A stretch of 64,000 nt of DNA. Source: Pseudomonas sp. (lineage in GTDB: Bacteria; Pseudomonadota; Gammaproteobacteria; Pseudomonadales; Pseudomonadaceae). Shown here piece by piece: positions 32,347-41,267 of the stretch. Numbering within the stretch: position 1 is the first letter of the stretch; each line of letters starts with the position of its first letter. A program made the translations under genes and the position numbers. Where the stretch lies: assembly GCF_030684895.1 (NCBI RefSeq), contig NZ_JAUXXP010000046.1:1-64000 (forward strand), in the 5' to 3' direction. The notes below the pieces were generated by a model. The model had not been told where the DNA came from, did not search any database, and worked only from the letters and a program-made list of their open reading frames with translations.

Positions 32347-33276
32347 CTATTGCGGTAACTCGGGTACTGCCAGCTCGCCTTTATCGTCAACAAAAGTGGC
32401 AAACGCCTGGGCTACAGGAGACGGGTTTTTAGTGCGCCAACTCACCAAGTACCAGCGGTTGGGTATGGGAAAGCCGACTACATCCAACTCCACCAAATTG
32501 CCTGGTGCAGTGTGAATCAGCGTGTGCCGCGAAAGGATCGCGATACCCAGCGCAGCGGCGACTGACTCTTTGATGGCCTCGTTACTCTCGATGGTCATCT
32601 GCGGCTTTAGGCTCCAGCCAAACTGGGCAAAATGCTGTTCGATGGCTAGACGAGTGCCAGACCCAGGCTCTCGGCTCAAGAACGGTTCTGCAGCTATTTG
32701 CTCCCACGATATGCGCTTACCGGTAAATCGGTGACCTGCTGGCGCGATCACGACCAATGGGTTTTCAGCAAGCGGGATGGAGACAAGGTCTAAGTTTTTC
32801 GGCGGCTGACTGAACACATAAAGATCATCACGATTATTTTCGAGCCGACGGATAACCTCCGAGCGATTGGCTATGTTGAGCTGCACCTCAACCTGTGGAT
32901 ATTGGCTGCAAAAAGGGCCAAGTAGGCGCGGTACAAGATACTTTGCCGTGGTTACAGCGCCGAGCCGTAGCCGACCAACCGTTAGCCCGTTTAACTTAGC
33001 CAAGCTCATCTCTAATCGATTAAGCGCATCGAAGATCTCCTGCGCCCCTGACTGCACTTCACTACCCGCATCGGTCAAATACAGACGTTTGCCCAATTGC
33101 TCAAACAGCTTCATGCCCAGCGCTTTTTCCAGCTTGGCAATCTGTGTGGATACCGATGGTTGTGCCAAGTGCAAAGCCCTGGCTGCCTCTGTGACATTGA
33201 GTCGTTCGGCCACTTCGAGAAATGTTTCGAGTTGGCGAAAAGTGGTCTGGCGGGTATGAAAGCGTGGATTATCCAT
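32347..33276 (-). CDS. LysR family transcriptional regulator (CbbR/CysB-type)
   Basis: HTH: TTFRQLETFLEVAERLNVTEAARALHLAQPSVSTQIAKLEKALGMKLFEQLGKRLYLTDAG; LysR substrate-binding domain. Confidence 0.9.
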   Translation of the reverse strand: MDNPRFHTRQTTFRQLETFLEVAERLNVTEAARALHLAQPSVSTQIAKLEKALGMKLFEQLGKRLYLTDAGSEVQSGAQEIFDALNRLEMSLAKLNGLTVGRLRLGAVTTAKYLVPRLLGPFCSQYPQVEVQLNIANRSEVIRRLENNRDDLYVFSQPPKNLDLVSIPLAENPLVVIAPAGHRFTGKRISWEQIAAEPFLSREPGSGTRLAIEQHFAQFGWSLKPQMTIESNEAIKESVAAALGIAILSRHTLIHTAPGNLVELDVVGFPIPNRWYLVSWRTKNPSPVAQAFATFVDDKGELAVPELPQ

Positions 33277-33308
33277 TGTTAATCAGCAATAGTTTATTGG
33301 TTAATAAT

Positions 33309-33324
33309 CTATTATCGATTATAG
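33309..33324. promoter_or_regulatory. AT-rich near-palindrome in divergent lysR/zinc-ribbon intergenic region
   Basis: CTATTATCGATTATAG, 14/16 symmetric, in the gap between divergent genes. Confidence 0.4.
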
Positions 33325-33373
33325 CAAAGACTGACGAAAATCCAGGTTACTGCCAACCTAGGAAGCTCAAGCC

Positions 33374-34231
33374 ATGTCAGCTGCCACACCTTATAACGGT
33401 GTTCATTCACTGTTACCGGCAAGAAATCGAGTCTCATTTCTCACATGCCACGATAAAACGCGCCTGGTCAGCGAACCTTTAGACGCACTGGGCTTTGCGC
33501 TGGAGCCGCTGGCGATTTATGACACAGATCATTTTGGGACCTTCAGTCGAGAAGTGAGCAGAACGGGTACTGCGAAGGACACCGTACTGGCAAAGGCCAA
33601 GCTCGCTGCCGAATTGGCTGGCTTACGCTTTGGCCTCGGCAGTGAAGGTAGTTTTGCTAAAGACCCCCACATTGGCTGGATGCCTTGGGATTATGAGCTG
33701 CTCTGTCTATGGGATAACGAGCGCCAATATGCCGTTTTCGCCCTAGCGGGCTCAGGAGCTACCAACTATTCGCATTGCGAAATCGAGGATATCGATGCAG
33801 CAGTCAAATTCATGGATAAAGCGCTATTTCCGGAACACGCGCTGATCCTTGGCAAGCCCGGTGATGCCTGGTTCCGTAAAGGAATACGGGATCGCGACTG
33901 GCTAATCGATCAATTGCACTGGCTACTGTCTAGCCCCAAACGAATCTGGCTAGAAACTGACATGCGGGCCCATTTAAACCCAATGCGTCAGGCCGTTATC
34001 CGCGAAGCTGGGGTTGAGTTAGCCAAACGACTCTCTAGTCGTTGCCCCGAGTGCGCAGCAATGGGATTCGCGGTGGTACGCAGTGAGCCAGGGCTCGTAT
34101 GTATGGACTGCGGAATCAGCACTCCGCTGGCAAGCGCTCACACATGGGAATGTCCTGCATGCGCGCACATCGAACGCCGTCCCGTCACCACAAAAGCCCC
34201 TGCGATAAACTGCGAATTCTGCAACCCATGA
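33374..34231 (+). CDS. Protein of unknown function with C-terminal zinc-ribbon cysteine pairs (DUF6671-like)
   Basis: 285 aa; C-terminal CPEC...CMDC...CPAC...CEFC pairs; N-terminal [28 protein letters not shown]. Family name recalled, not checked. Confidence 0.8.
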   Translation: MSAATPYNGVHSLLPARNRVSFLTCHDKTRLVSEPLDALGFALEPLAIYDTDHFGTFSREVSRTGTAKDTVLAKAKLAAELAGLRFGLGSEGSFAKDPHIGWMPWDYELLCLWDNERQYAVFALAGSGATNYSHCEIEDIDAAVKFMDKALFPEHALILGKPGDAWFRKGIRDRDWLIDQLHWLLSSPKRIWLETDMRAHLNPMRQAVIREAGVELAKRLSSRCPECAAMGFAVVRSEPGLVCMDCGISTPLASAHTWECPACAHIERRPVTTKAPAINCEFCNP

Positions 34232-35163
34232 CAATCTATAACCAATCCTCAATGGGCCTTGGTCACCTGCGAGAGCTGGAAGCTGAAGCCATCTACATCC
34301 TGCGTGAAGTAGTTGCCGTGACGCGTAACCCTTGCCTGTTCTACTCAATCGGCAAAGATTCCACCGTATTGCTGCACCTGGCACGTAAGGCGTTTTATCC
34401 GGGTACGTTGCCGTTCCCGCTTCTACACGTGGATACCGGCTGGGAGTTTGCTGAGATGGCGCAGTTTCGCGACAACCTGGCCAAACGTTTGAGCCTGGAC
34501 ATGCGCGTACACGTCAACCCAGATGGTGAGCGCTTAGGCATTACGCCTTACTCGGTCGGTTCGGCCAAATACACCGATGTGATGAAAACTGAAGCGCTCA
34601 AACAGGCGCTGGATCAGTATGGGTTTGATGCTTGCTTTGGCGGTGCGCGGCGTGACGAAGAGAAATCGCGAGCCAAGGAACGCGTATGTTCATTCCGCGA
34701 TGCCAATCATCGCTGGGAACCCAAGCAACAGCGCCCGGAACTTTGGCAGCTGTACAACACCCAGATCGGACCAGGGGAGAGCCTGCGCGTCTTCCCCTTA
34801 TCGAACTGGACCGAGCTGGATATTTGGCAGTACATCTATCTGGAGAACATCGAGATCGTCGACCTCTACCGTGCAGCTCCACGGCCTGTGGTGGAGCTGC
34901 ACGGCACGCTGATCTGTATTGACGATGAACGCATCCTGCCGCACTTATCCACTGAACAGCGCGCCAGCATCGAGACTCGCTGGGTACGCTTCCGCACCCT
35001 GGGTTGTTATCCGTTGACCGGCGCAGTGGAGTCCACCGCGACTGATCTGCCGCAGATTATTCAAGAAATGCTGATAACACGGACCTCTGAGCGTCAAGGC
35101 CGGATCATTGATCATGACCAAGACGGCTCAATGGAGAAGAAAAAAGTCGAAGGCTACTTCTAA
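34228..35163 (+). CDS. CysD-like sulfate adenylyltransferase subunit 2 (orphan paralogue)
   Basis: PP-loop [85 protein letters not shown]-type C-terminus. No cysN follows; ATGA overlap with previous gene. Confidence 0.92.
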   Translation: MTIYNQSSMGLGHLRELEAEAIYILREVVAVTRNPCLFYSIGKDSTVLLHLARKAFYPGTLPFPLLHVDTGWEFAEMAQFRDNLAKRLSLDMRVHVNPDGERLGITPYSVGSAKYTDVMKTEALKQALDQYGFDACFGGARRDEEKSRAKERVCSFRDANHRWEPKQQRPELWQLYNTQIGPGESLRVFPLSNWTELDIWQYIYLENIEIVDLYRAAPRPVVELHGTLICIDDERILPHLSTEQRASIETRWVRFRTLGCYPLTGAVESTATDLPQIIQEMLITRTSERQGRIIDHDQDGSMEKKKVEGYF

Positions 35164-35167
35164 AAAG

Positions 35168-35188
35168 ACCGCGCCAAGGTGGCGCGGT
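35168..35188. terminator. Hairpin between convergent cysD-like gene and dabA
   Basis: ACCGCGCC-AAGGT-GGCGCGGT stem in a 34-nt convergent gap. Confidence 0.6.
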
Positions 35189-35197
35189 GTTAATTCC

Positions 35198-37645
35198 TCA
35201 ACGTGGTAGCGGCTGCCATCCTTCAGTCGTGCGACGTTCCAATATGTCGCGGCAATTGCTGTCAATGCGCAGCAGATAAAGCCAGCCATGCATCACCAGG
35301 TCGCTGACTGCAGCATGCTCGGCGATAACCTTATCAATCATGCTCTGCGGCGCTTCAATCACCACTGTCAGCCGCAGTGGCCGATGAATCCAGTTCTTAC
35401 CGTCATGCAGCGACTGGTGCGCCAGGCCGATGCGCAAATCGCCTCCGTTGCCTTCGAACACGCCGATACGACCGCCGACCACGTTGTGCAGCACCTTGTT
35501 ACCGCTGCCAAAACGCAGGTTGTCGGTGGTGGAGGTCAGGTACTGCAGATTGATCCAGTTAGCGACCACCATGGGGGCGGTCATGATCAACTCCAGCACT
35601 TCACCGCTGGTGTCCTGCTGCCAGTCGTAGTCGTGCAAGAAAGCGCGGCCCTGCAAGTTCTGCCCGCAGGTCCTTAGGCGCGGCGCTGCTATAAACGCGG
35701 CGTTGCCGGCCAGGCCCCACTCTGGTCGAGTCTGCGCCCAGTCTTTGCCACGCCGGCGCAAGATGCTCAGCAGTTTTCCCGGCTTTTCGCTCACGTTCGC
35801 CAGCCCTAAAAGAGCGGCACGCTCGCGTCGGGCGCGTTCACCGGCGTCGTCGAGGGCTTGGCGCAGTGTCCGCCAAGATTGCTGCAAACGCTGAGGCAGC
35901 GACTCGCTGGCAAACACCTGGATCTCATCGGTGGTGGTATTATGCAGGCCTGCCAGTACCCGGCAGTCTACTGGCAGATCAATGCCCTCGTTGATTAGGG
36001 CTTTACGCACCTCAGTATCATTTAACACGTCGGCCAGCACGCGGGCGTTGACCTCGCCGCTCTGGCCGCAACAGGCACCACAATCCAAGCCAGCGGCTTG
36101 CGGGTTATTAGTACTTTGGCTGCCATGCCCCAGCAGTACTAGCAGCGGCGGGAAGTCATGAGTGAGGCTCATAGCGCGCAAGATACGCGCCGCCATACTC
36201 GTCCGCTGCTCAAGTGTGATCACGGGTAACGTCGGCTTTAACTGTAGCCACTCGCTTGGCCGAAAAGCGTTGCGATCAGGCGCGGATGGACGGGACAGGA
36301 GACCGCCGACGCGCCCCAGTAGTGCGCCGGCATAACCCAGCCCCAAGGCTTCAACCAACGTAAATGTCGAGGCTGGCAAGCGCTCAAACAGCTGCCAGCG
36401 GCCGGCACGTTCCAAGCGTAGATTGCGCTGGCTGGCCAGGGCCCGGTCGCGGGCGGCATCGCCGCTGCTGTCAGTTACGGTTAACTGCGCAGCCAGCAAT
36501 CCCGGAAGTTGCGGCCGCGTGGCTTGCGTGCCCAAAGGGGTGTAGGCGATCGGTAGACCAAAGAATCCAGCAAAACCACCGGTCTGGACCTGCGGACAAG
36601 CCTCTTCAAGGGCGCGACGAAGCACCTCTGAGCGCACGTCAATACAGAAATACACCCGTGCGATCGGCGTAGCCACGGCCTTAGGTTTGACCGGTTGTTG
36701 CAGCATGCCTTGCAGCTGCTCCTGCCAGGCCAGCTCCTCGGCCCGCTGCCACAGTTGCAGAGCCTGCCACTGTGATGTGGGGACCTGTTCGCGAGCGGTT
36801 TGCCAAGCTACGCGCCACGCACTCCAACAGCTGTCAGCATCTCGCTGGCGGTCATCAACCAGCCATTCCCAAGCTGCGCGAATGGCCAGCAGTTCCTGCA
36901 GCACCGGATCATCACCGCCTTCTAGCCTCGCTTGCCAACGCTGATACGCGCACCAAGACGCCCAGCCGAGGCTGCGTAGCAGCAGGCAATCAAACCACTC
37001 GCTTAGTTCGTGCTCGGCAAGGCCCAAACGCTGAACCGCCGATTCGAGAGCAGCATGCGGTTCCAGGGGTAACTCAGCGATCCGCTCACCCAGCGAGCGG
37101 CAAGCGCTGAGCACGCTTAAGCCACGGTTCTGCAACATTGACTCACGCCAGGCTTGGTAGAGGCTGACCTGCTTCGCTGGACGCCAGTCGGACTGATTTT
37201 CGTCGAACCAAGCGGCGCAGCTTTGGCCGATTTGCTGGGTAATCAATGCAGGCCAGCCAGGTACTTTCATTTCAGCCTTAGCCATGTCTTCCAATAGCGG
37301 CAGGCCCTGGGCAGTAACGGCCGGTTGGTCAAGTAGCTGCAGCAATTGTGGCGGTGTCCATGGATGCGACGTTTCAGCCAGAGCCAGATCTAGGTGGTGT
37401 TGATTGATCTGTCCGGTTTGCCAGGCAGTGCGATAGTCGGCCGCAGTGAGGGTCAAGCGTGTGCCCGCGCGGCGCCAGAGTTGTTCGGCTACTGCCGCCC
37501 AAGGTTGGTCACGTCGCTCCCAGAGTGGGTTAACAGCAATCATGCGATCTAGTGGCCAAGTCGGTGCAATACGCTCGCAGGCCTGCCGAGCGATTTTATG
37601 CAGAGCAACCTTATTAATGCTGGCGATGTGTTCGAGCGCGGTCAT
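35198..37645 (-). CDS. dabA: DabA, DUF2309 inorganic-carbon transporter subunit
   Basis: MTALEHIASINKVALHKIARQACERIAPTWPLDRMIAVNPLWE; carbonic-anhydrase-like YFCIDVRSEVLRRALE, LLGHGSQSTNNPQAAGLDCGACCGQ; C-terminal MLTVVIEAP-type RLTVVIEAPQSMI; start overlaps dabB stop. Confidence 0.92.
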   Translation of the reverse strand: MTALEHIASINKVALHKIARQACERIAPTWPLDRMIAVNPLWERRDQPWAAVAEQLWRRAGTRLTLTAADYRTAWQTGQINQHHLDLALAETSHPWTPPQLLQLLDQPAVTAQGLPLLEDMAKAEMKVPGWPALITQQIGQSCAAWFDENQSDWRPAKQVSLYQAWRESMLQNRGLSVLSACRSLGERIAELPLEPHAALESAVQRLGLAEHELSEWFDCLLLRSLGWASWCAYQRWQARLEGGDDPVLQELLAIRAAWEWLVDDRQRDADSCWSAWRVAWQTAREQVPTSQWQALQLWQRAEELAWQEQLQGMLQQPVKPKAVATPIARVYFCIDVRSEVLRRALEEACPQVQTGGFAGFFGLPIAYTPLGTQATRPQLPGLLAAQLTVTDSSGDAARDRALASQRNLRLERAGRWQLFERLPASTFTLVEALGLGYAGALLGRVGGLLSRPSAPDRNAFRPSEWLQLKPTLPVITLEQRTSMAARILRAMSLTHDFPPLLVLLGHGSQSTNNPQAAGLDCGACCGQSGEVNARVLADVLNDTEVRKALINEGIDLPVDCRVLAGLHNTTTDEIQVFASESLPQRLQQSWRTLRQALDDAGERARRERAALLGLANVSEKPGKLLSILRRRGKDWAQTRPEWGLAGNAAFIAAPRLRTCGQNLQGRAFLHDYDWQQDTSGEVLELIMTAPMVVANWINLQYLTSTTDNLRFGSGNKVLHNVVGGRIGVFEGNGGDLRIGLAHQSLHDGKNWIHRPLRLTVVIEAPQSMIDKVIAEHAAVSDLVMHGWLYLLRIDSNCRDILERRTTEGWQPLPR

Positions 37646-39183
37646 AGGCGTTCTCCAGTTGCAGGCATGGCGGACTGCGACCGAGTTAACGGCCACAGGC
37701 GGAAAGTCAGGCGGGTAAAGTGTTCATCCAGATAAAAGCCGGCAAAAGCCAGGGGGTAGAGTCGCCGGGCGAGTGCGCCTTCAGGTTGGGTAATAATCAA
37801 GGCTTGCAGCGCGTAAAGGCTGAGAAACAGAAGCAACGCGAATAGTCCAAGATACTGCTGAAAATCACTCGTCGTAGGGCTAGAGCCCAGCACGTGCGCG
37901 GCAGCCATGTGCCAGAGCAAGTAGCAGCCAAGCAAGAGCGTAAGCATGCCCAGGCTGTGCAGAGCGCCACTGAGGCGCATACACCAAGGCGCAAGACCAA
38001 TAGCCAAAATAACCAAGGCCATCGCGGGTAGCGAATGCATTGGCAGCAGCAGACTCCAGATGCCATGCAGCAGTACCAACCAGGCCATAACCATAACCAG
38101 TGCCCACAGGGCAAGCCTAAGGCTGGCGGGTGCAGCGTCTTTATGCAGGGTCTGCCTACGCACTTGGGCAACGGTATCGCCAGCCCCGAGAAAGGCATAA
38201 GCCTTGTACAGGGAGTGAGCCAACAGGTGCACTAGGGCTAATTCGTAGAGCCCCAAACCGCACTCCACAAGCATCAACCCCATCTGTGCGCAGGTTGACC
38301 AGGCCAAACGTACCTTGATGCTGATACGGGTCATCATCACAAGACCGGCAAGCACAACCGTCCCCCCGCCCACGACTACCAACAGGGTTTGCGCCGCAGG
38401 TGCAGCGGATAGCAAGGGGGCGAAACGAAGCAGGACAAAGCCGCCCAGGTTGACCAGGCCGGCATGCAGTAGAGCCGAAACGGGTGTCGGTGCTTCCATC
38501 ACCTGAATCAACCAGCCGTGAACCGGCAGCTGGGCGGATTTGAGAATCACCGTCAGCACCAGCAGCACAGTTGCCAGTTGTAGGTCCCAGCCCAAAGTAC
38601 CGCTTGCCTGCAGACGCCGAGCGACTTCATCGAGCATCACTGCAATAGCGCTATCACCGCCGGCGTGTACCAACAGCACGGTCGCCACAATCAGGCAGAG
38701 GTCAGCCAAGCGGCTGGCAAGAAATTTCTTGTGGGCCACAACGTGGGCCATGGGGCGGTCACGGTAAAAGGTCAGCAGTTGATGCAAGCACAGGCTGGAC
38801 ACGATCCAAGCAGCGACCAGCACATACAAATCGCCGCTGGTGACTACCACTGCTACCGCCGCCAGGGTGCCTAGGAGCGCCAGGATATAGCGTTTCTGTC
38901 CAGGCTCACCGTCTAGGTAGCGCTGCGAAAAATCGATGATGACCAGCGCCAAAAGGCTGATTAGCGTGGCCATGGCTAGCCCCAGGCGGTCGCTGTCAGG
39001 TTCGTCCAGCGCCCCTTGTAAAAGAGCAGCCAGAAGCACGGAAAAGCCTGCGTAACCGGCCAGTCGTGCTGGCCACCAGAGTCGTCCAATTGGCGAGGTC
39101 GATGGGTTCAAAGCCACAGGTAGCATGGCCAGCAGGTAAATCCAGGGCAGCAGGGTGCTCAATTGGGGGAGCAAGAGTGACAT
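37642..39183 (-). CDS. dabB: DabB, NuoL/MrpA-like proton-conducting membrane subunit
   Basis: 513-aa polytopic protein; LKSAQLPVHGWLIQVMEAPTPVSALLHAGLVNLGGFVLLRFAPLL...HLLAHSLYKAYAFLGAGDTV. Confidence 0.92.
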   Translation of the reverse strand: MSLLLPQLSTLLPWIYLLAMLPVALNPSTSPIGRLWWPARLAGYAGFSVLLAALLQGALDEPDSDRLGLAMATLISLLALVIIDFSQRYLDGEPGQKRYILALLGTLAAVAVVVTSGDLYVLVAAWIVSSLCLHQLLTFYRDRPMAHVVAHKKFLASRLADLCLIVATVLLVHAGGDSAIAVMLDEVARRLQASGTLGWDLQLATVLLVLTVILKSAQLPVHGWLIQVMEAPTPVSALLHAGLVNLGGFVLLRFAPLLSAAPAAQTLLVVVGGGTVVLAGLVMMTRISIKVRLAWSTCAQMGLMLVECGLGLYELALVHLLAHSLYKAYAFLGAGDTVAQVRRQTLHKDAAPASLRLALWALVMVMAWLVLLHGIWSLLLPMHSLPAMALVILAIGLAPWCMRLSGALHSLGMLTLLLGCYLLWHMAAAHVLGSSPTTSDFQQYLGLFALLLFLSLYALQALIITQPEGALARRLYPLAFAGFYLDEHFTRLTFRLWPLTRSQSAMPATGERL

Positions 39184-39286
39184 CAGAGAACCTCCGCAGA
39201 TGATCGGCAGGTTCAGTTTCTAGTAGTTGATTTTTTAATTAAAATAGATTGAATAGAACCTATCTATCTTTAATAAAGAACAATCA

Positions 39287-40159
39287 ATGCGCCGACTGAA
39301 TTTTCATCACCTGCATTACTTCTGGGCCGTCGCCAAGGAAGGCAACCTGACCCGCGCCGCACAATCATTGCATGTCGCTCAGTCGGCTCTCTCTACACAG
39401 ATTCGCGCCCTGGAAGAGCAGCTTGGTTACGCACTATTCATTCGCTCAGGCCGTAACCTGTTACTGACTGAGGCTGGCCGGCTAGCACTGGATTACGCCG
39501 AGAGCATTTTCGCCCTTGGCAACGAACTGCAAATGACCCTGCAGGGCACTCAGCAGGCTAACCAGAAGCTTCGCATCGGTGCGGTTGCCACTCTTTCACG
39601 TAACTTTCAAGAGAACCTACTGCGGCCGTTTCTAGGCCGCCGTGATGTGCACATCACGTTGGAATCGGGCAGCCTGGGGGAGTTATTGGAACGCCTGGCG
39701 CTGCACAAGCTGGACATAGTTTTAAGCAATACGCCGGTCAGTTCAGATGCCCAGCGCTCTTGGCGTTGCCAGCTATTGGATCGCCAATCAGTGTGCCTGG
39801 TCGGTCCGCCCCGTAGAGCGCCGCTACCTTTCGACCTGAAACGCGATCTGCAGCAAGTGCGCCTCATCGTGCCGGGCCGCAGTAGCGATATACGTAGCCA
39901 GTTCGAGTTGTTTTGCGACAGTCATGGTTTAAGCCCAACCATCTGCGCCGAGGTCGACGATATGGCCATGCTTCGACTCCTGGCGCGTGACTCCGGTGAC
40001 GTGGCGCTCTTACCAGCAGTGGTGGTGCAGGATGAATTACAGGCTGGCGTGCTACAGCTTTACGCACAAATCCCAGAGATTGCAGAGCAGTTTTTCGCGG
40101 TGACCCAGCAAAGACACTTCAACTTAGGGGTTCTCGATGAGCTGCTATCCGCGCATTGA
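39287..40159 (+). CDS. LysR family transcriptional regulator (NhaR-like)
   Basis: MRRLNFHHLHYFWAVAKEGNLTRAAQSLHVAQSALSTQIRALEEQLGYALFIRSGRNLLLTEAG; divergent from dabB. Confidence 0.9.
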   Translation: MRRLNFHHLHYFWAVAKEGNLTRAAQSLHVAQSALSTQIRALEEQLGYALFIRSGRNLLLTEAGRLALDYAESIFALGNELQMTLQGTQQANQKLRIGAVATLSRNFQENLLRPFLGRRDVHITLESGSLGELLERLALHKLDIVLSNTPVSSDAQRSWRCQLLDRQSVCLVGPPRRAPLPFDLKRDLQQVRLIVPGRSSDIRSQFELFCDSHGLSPTICAEVDDMAMLRLLARDSGDVALLPAVVVQDELQAGVLQLYAQIPEIAEQFFAVTQQRHFNLGVLDELLSAH

Positions 40160-40479
40160 CGCCTAGCCATGGATCGAAGAGCGCGACCTCAAGGTAAATC
40201 AAATTTTTGGGAAGATCGCGCTGGGTCTGAAAGTGACTGAGTCGGCCTGGGCTTTTTAGACAACTCAACTAGTGACCTCATCTGGCCGCTTCCTGCCATT
40301 AGCATACGGCCACCTCGGGTCAACAGTTGCCAGTCGTCAGTTCGGCGCGCGCACGTCAGGTATGCGTGCTCATGACGAATGGATTGATTGGTCAGTGGTG
40401 ATGCAAATGGGTGGTCAAGTCCTTGCAATTACGCAAGGTATGAAACGTATATTTAGGACGGCCAATAGCAATATAAAAA

Positions 40480-40508
40480 ATCAAAATAAAGCCCTCTGGA
40501 CGAGGGCT
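40480..40508 (-). terminator. Minus-strand terminator without an adjacent gene
   Basis: Minus strand AGCCCTC-GTCCA-GAGGGCT followed by TTATTTTGATTTTTT. Confidence 0.6.
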
Positions 40509-40602
40509 GTTGGTAGCTTTAGTACATAGTTGGGCGCTGCAAAGAAAGTAATCGCGGTTTTTTATTGGCTCTGTACCAAATATTGTGTTGCAGGCTGCTT
40601 TT

Positions 40603-40753
40603 GTAGGGTGGGTTAGTGGCGCTGAGGCTCGTGATGGGCGGCACCACGCAATTCGGGCGCCGCGTAACCCACCCTACGCTTTACCGCGTTTCATGCACCG
40701 TATCGCTGCTCGGGATGACTCAACAGATAACGGGTACATAGCCTTTTTATTGG
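40603..40753. repeat. Composite intergenic palindromic repeat, copy 2 (different head, same type of tail)
   Basis: GTAGGGTGGGTTA (40603-40615) / TAACCCACCCTAC (40665-40677); tail CAACAGATAACGGGTACATAGCCTTTTTATTGG (40721-40753). Confidence 0.7.
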
Positions 40754-40768
40754 CTGGGGTTTGGTGAT

Positions 40769-40978
40769 TCAGAACGCGCGGCTCTCGATGATCTCGTTGG
40801 CCTGGATCATTCGGCGGATATAGAAGGCGATCTCGCGTTCGGCATCCGTTCGGTTGAAGTAGGGACCTTCCAGGGTGCCCTCGCGGGTGGAGAAGAAGAA
40901 CTGGCCGTTGACCGCACTTACGCGCTCGCTGCGGTAGTGGGTGCCGGGGTTATGGTCGATGTTACGTTGGCCGAACAT
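40769..40978 (-). CDS. Small conserved protein (DUF6316-like)
   Basis: 69 aa MFGQRNIDHNPGTHYRSERVSAVNGQFFFSTREGTLEGPYFNRTDAEREIAFYIRRMIQANEIIESRAF; RBS GGGAGG upstream. Family name from memory. Confidence 0.75.
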   Translation of the reverse strand: MFGQRNIDHNPGTHYRSERVSAVNGQFFFSTREGTLEGPYFNRTDAEREIAFYIRRMIQANEIIESRAF

Positions 40979-41267
40979 AAATGAACCTCCCGCAAAATGA
41001 GCTGCTGAGGTCAGTCTAAACGGCGTTTTTCTGGCTGCAGAATTTAACGACAAATGGTCGTTTTTGCCGAAATTCGGTGCGGTTTTTCCGCTTTTCATAT
41101 TTTTTGACGCCATAAGGCTGACTTGATGCTGTGCGGCCATCAGTACAGTTGCCGTAAATAGCTGTGCCTGGCTGTGGCTGTGCCGGTTTGCAGCTGCGGC
41201 CTAGAATGCTGCGTTGTCGCTTCAACCTGCATCGGGCAACGGTTGCGGCACGGGTTTCGAGGCGTTT

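Noticed and set aside
33374-35163. Interpretation of the zinc-ribbon/CysD pair as a DNA phosphorothioation (Dnd/Ssp) system
   Set aside because: Only a CysD relative is present; no cysteine desulfurase (DndA/SspA), DndD/DndE or SspB-type partner nearby, and the CysD motifs are those of true sulfate adenylyltransferase subunit 2.
37642-39183. Annotation of dabB as NADH-quinone oxidoreductase subunit L (NuoL)
   Set aside because: It is a 513-aa stand-alone antiporter-like subunit overlapping dabA (DUF2309), not part of a nuo or mrp operon.
40189-40428. 79-aa minus-strand ORF right of the island
   Set aside because: No domain, poor codon usage, overlaps repeat-like debris.
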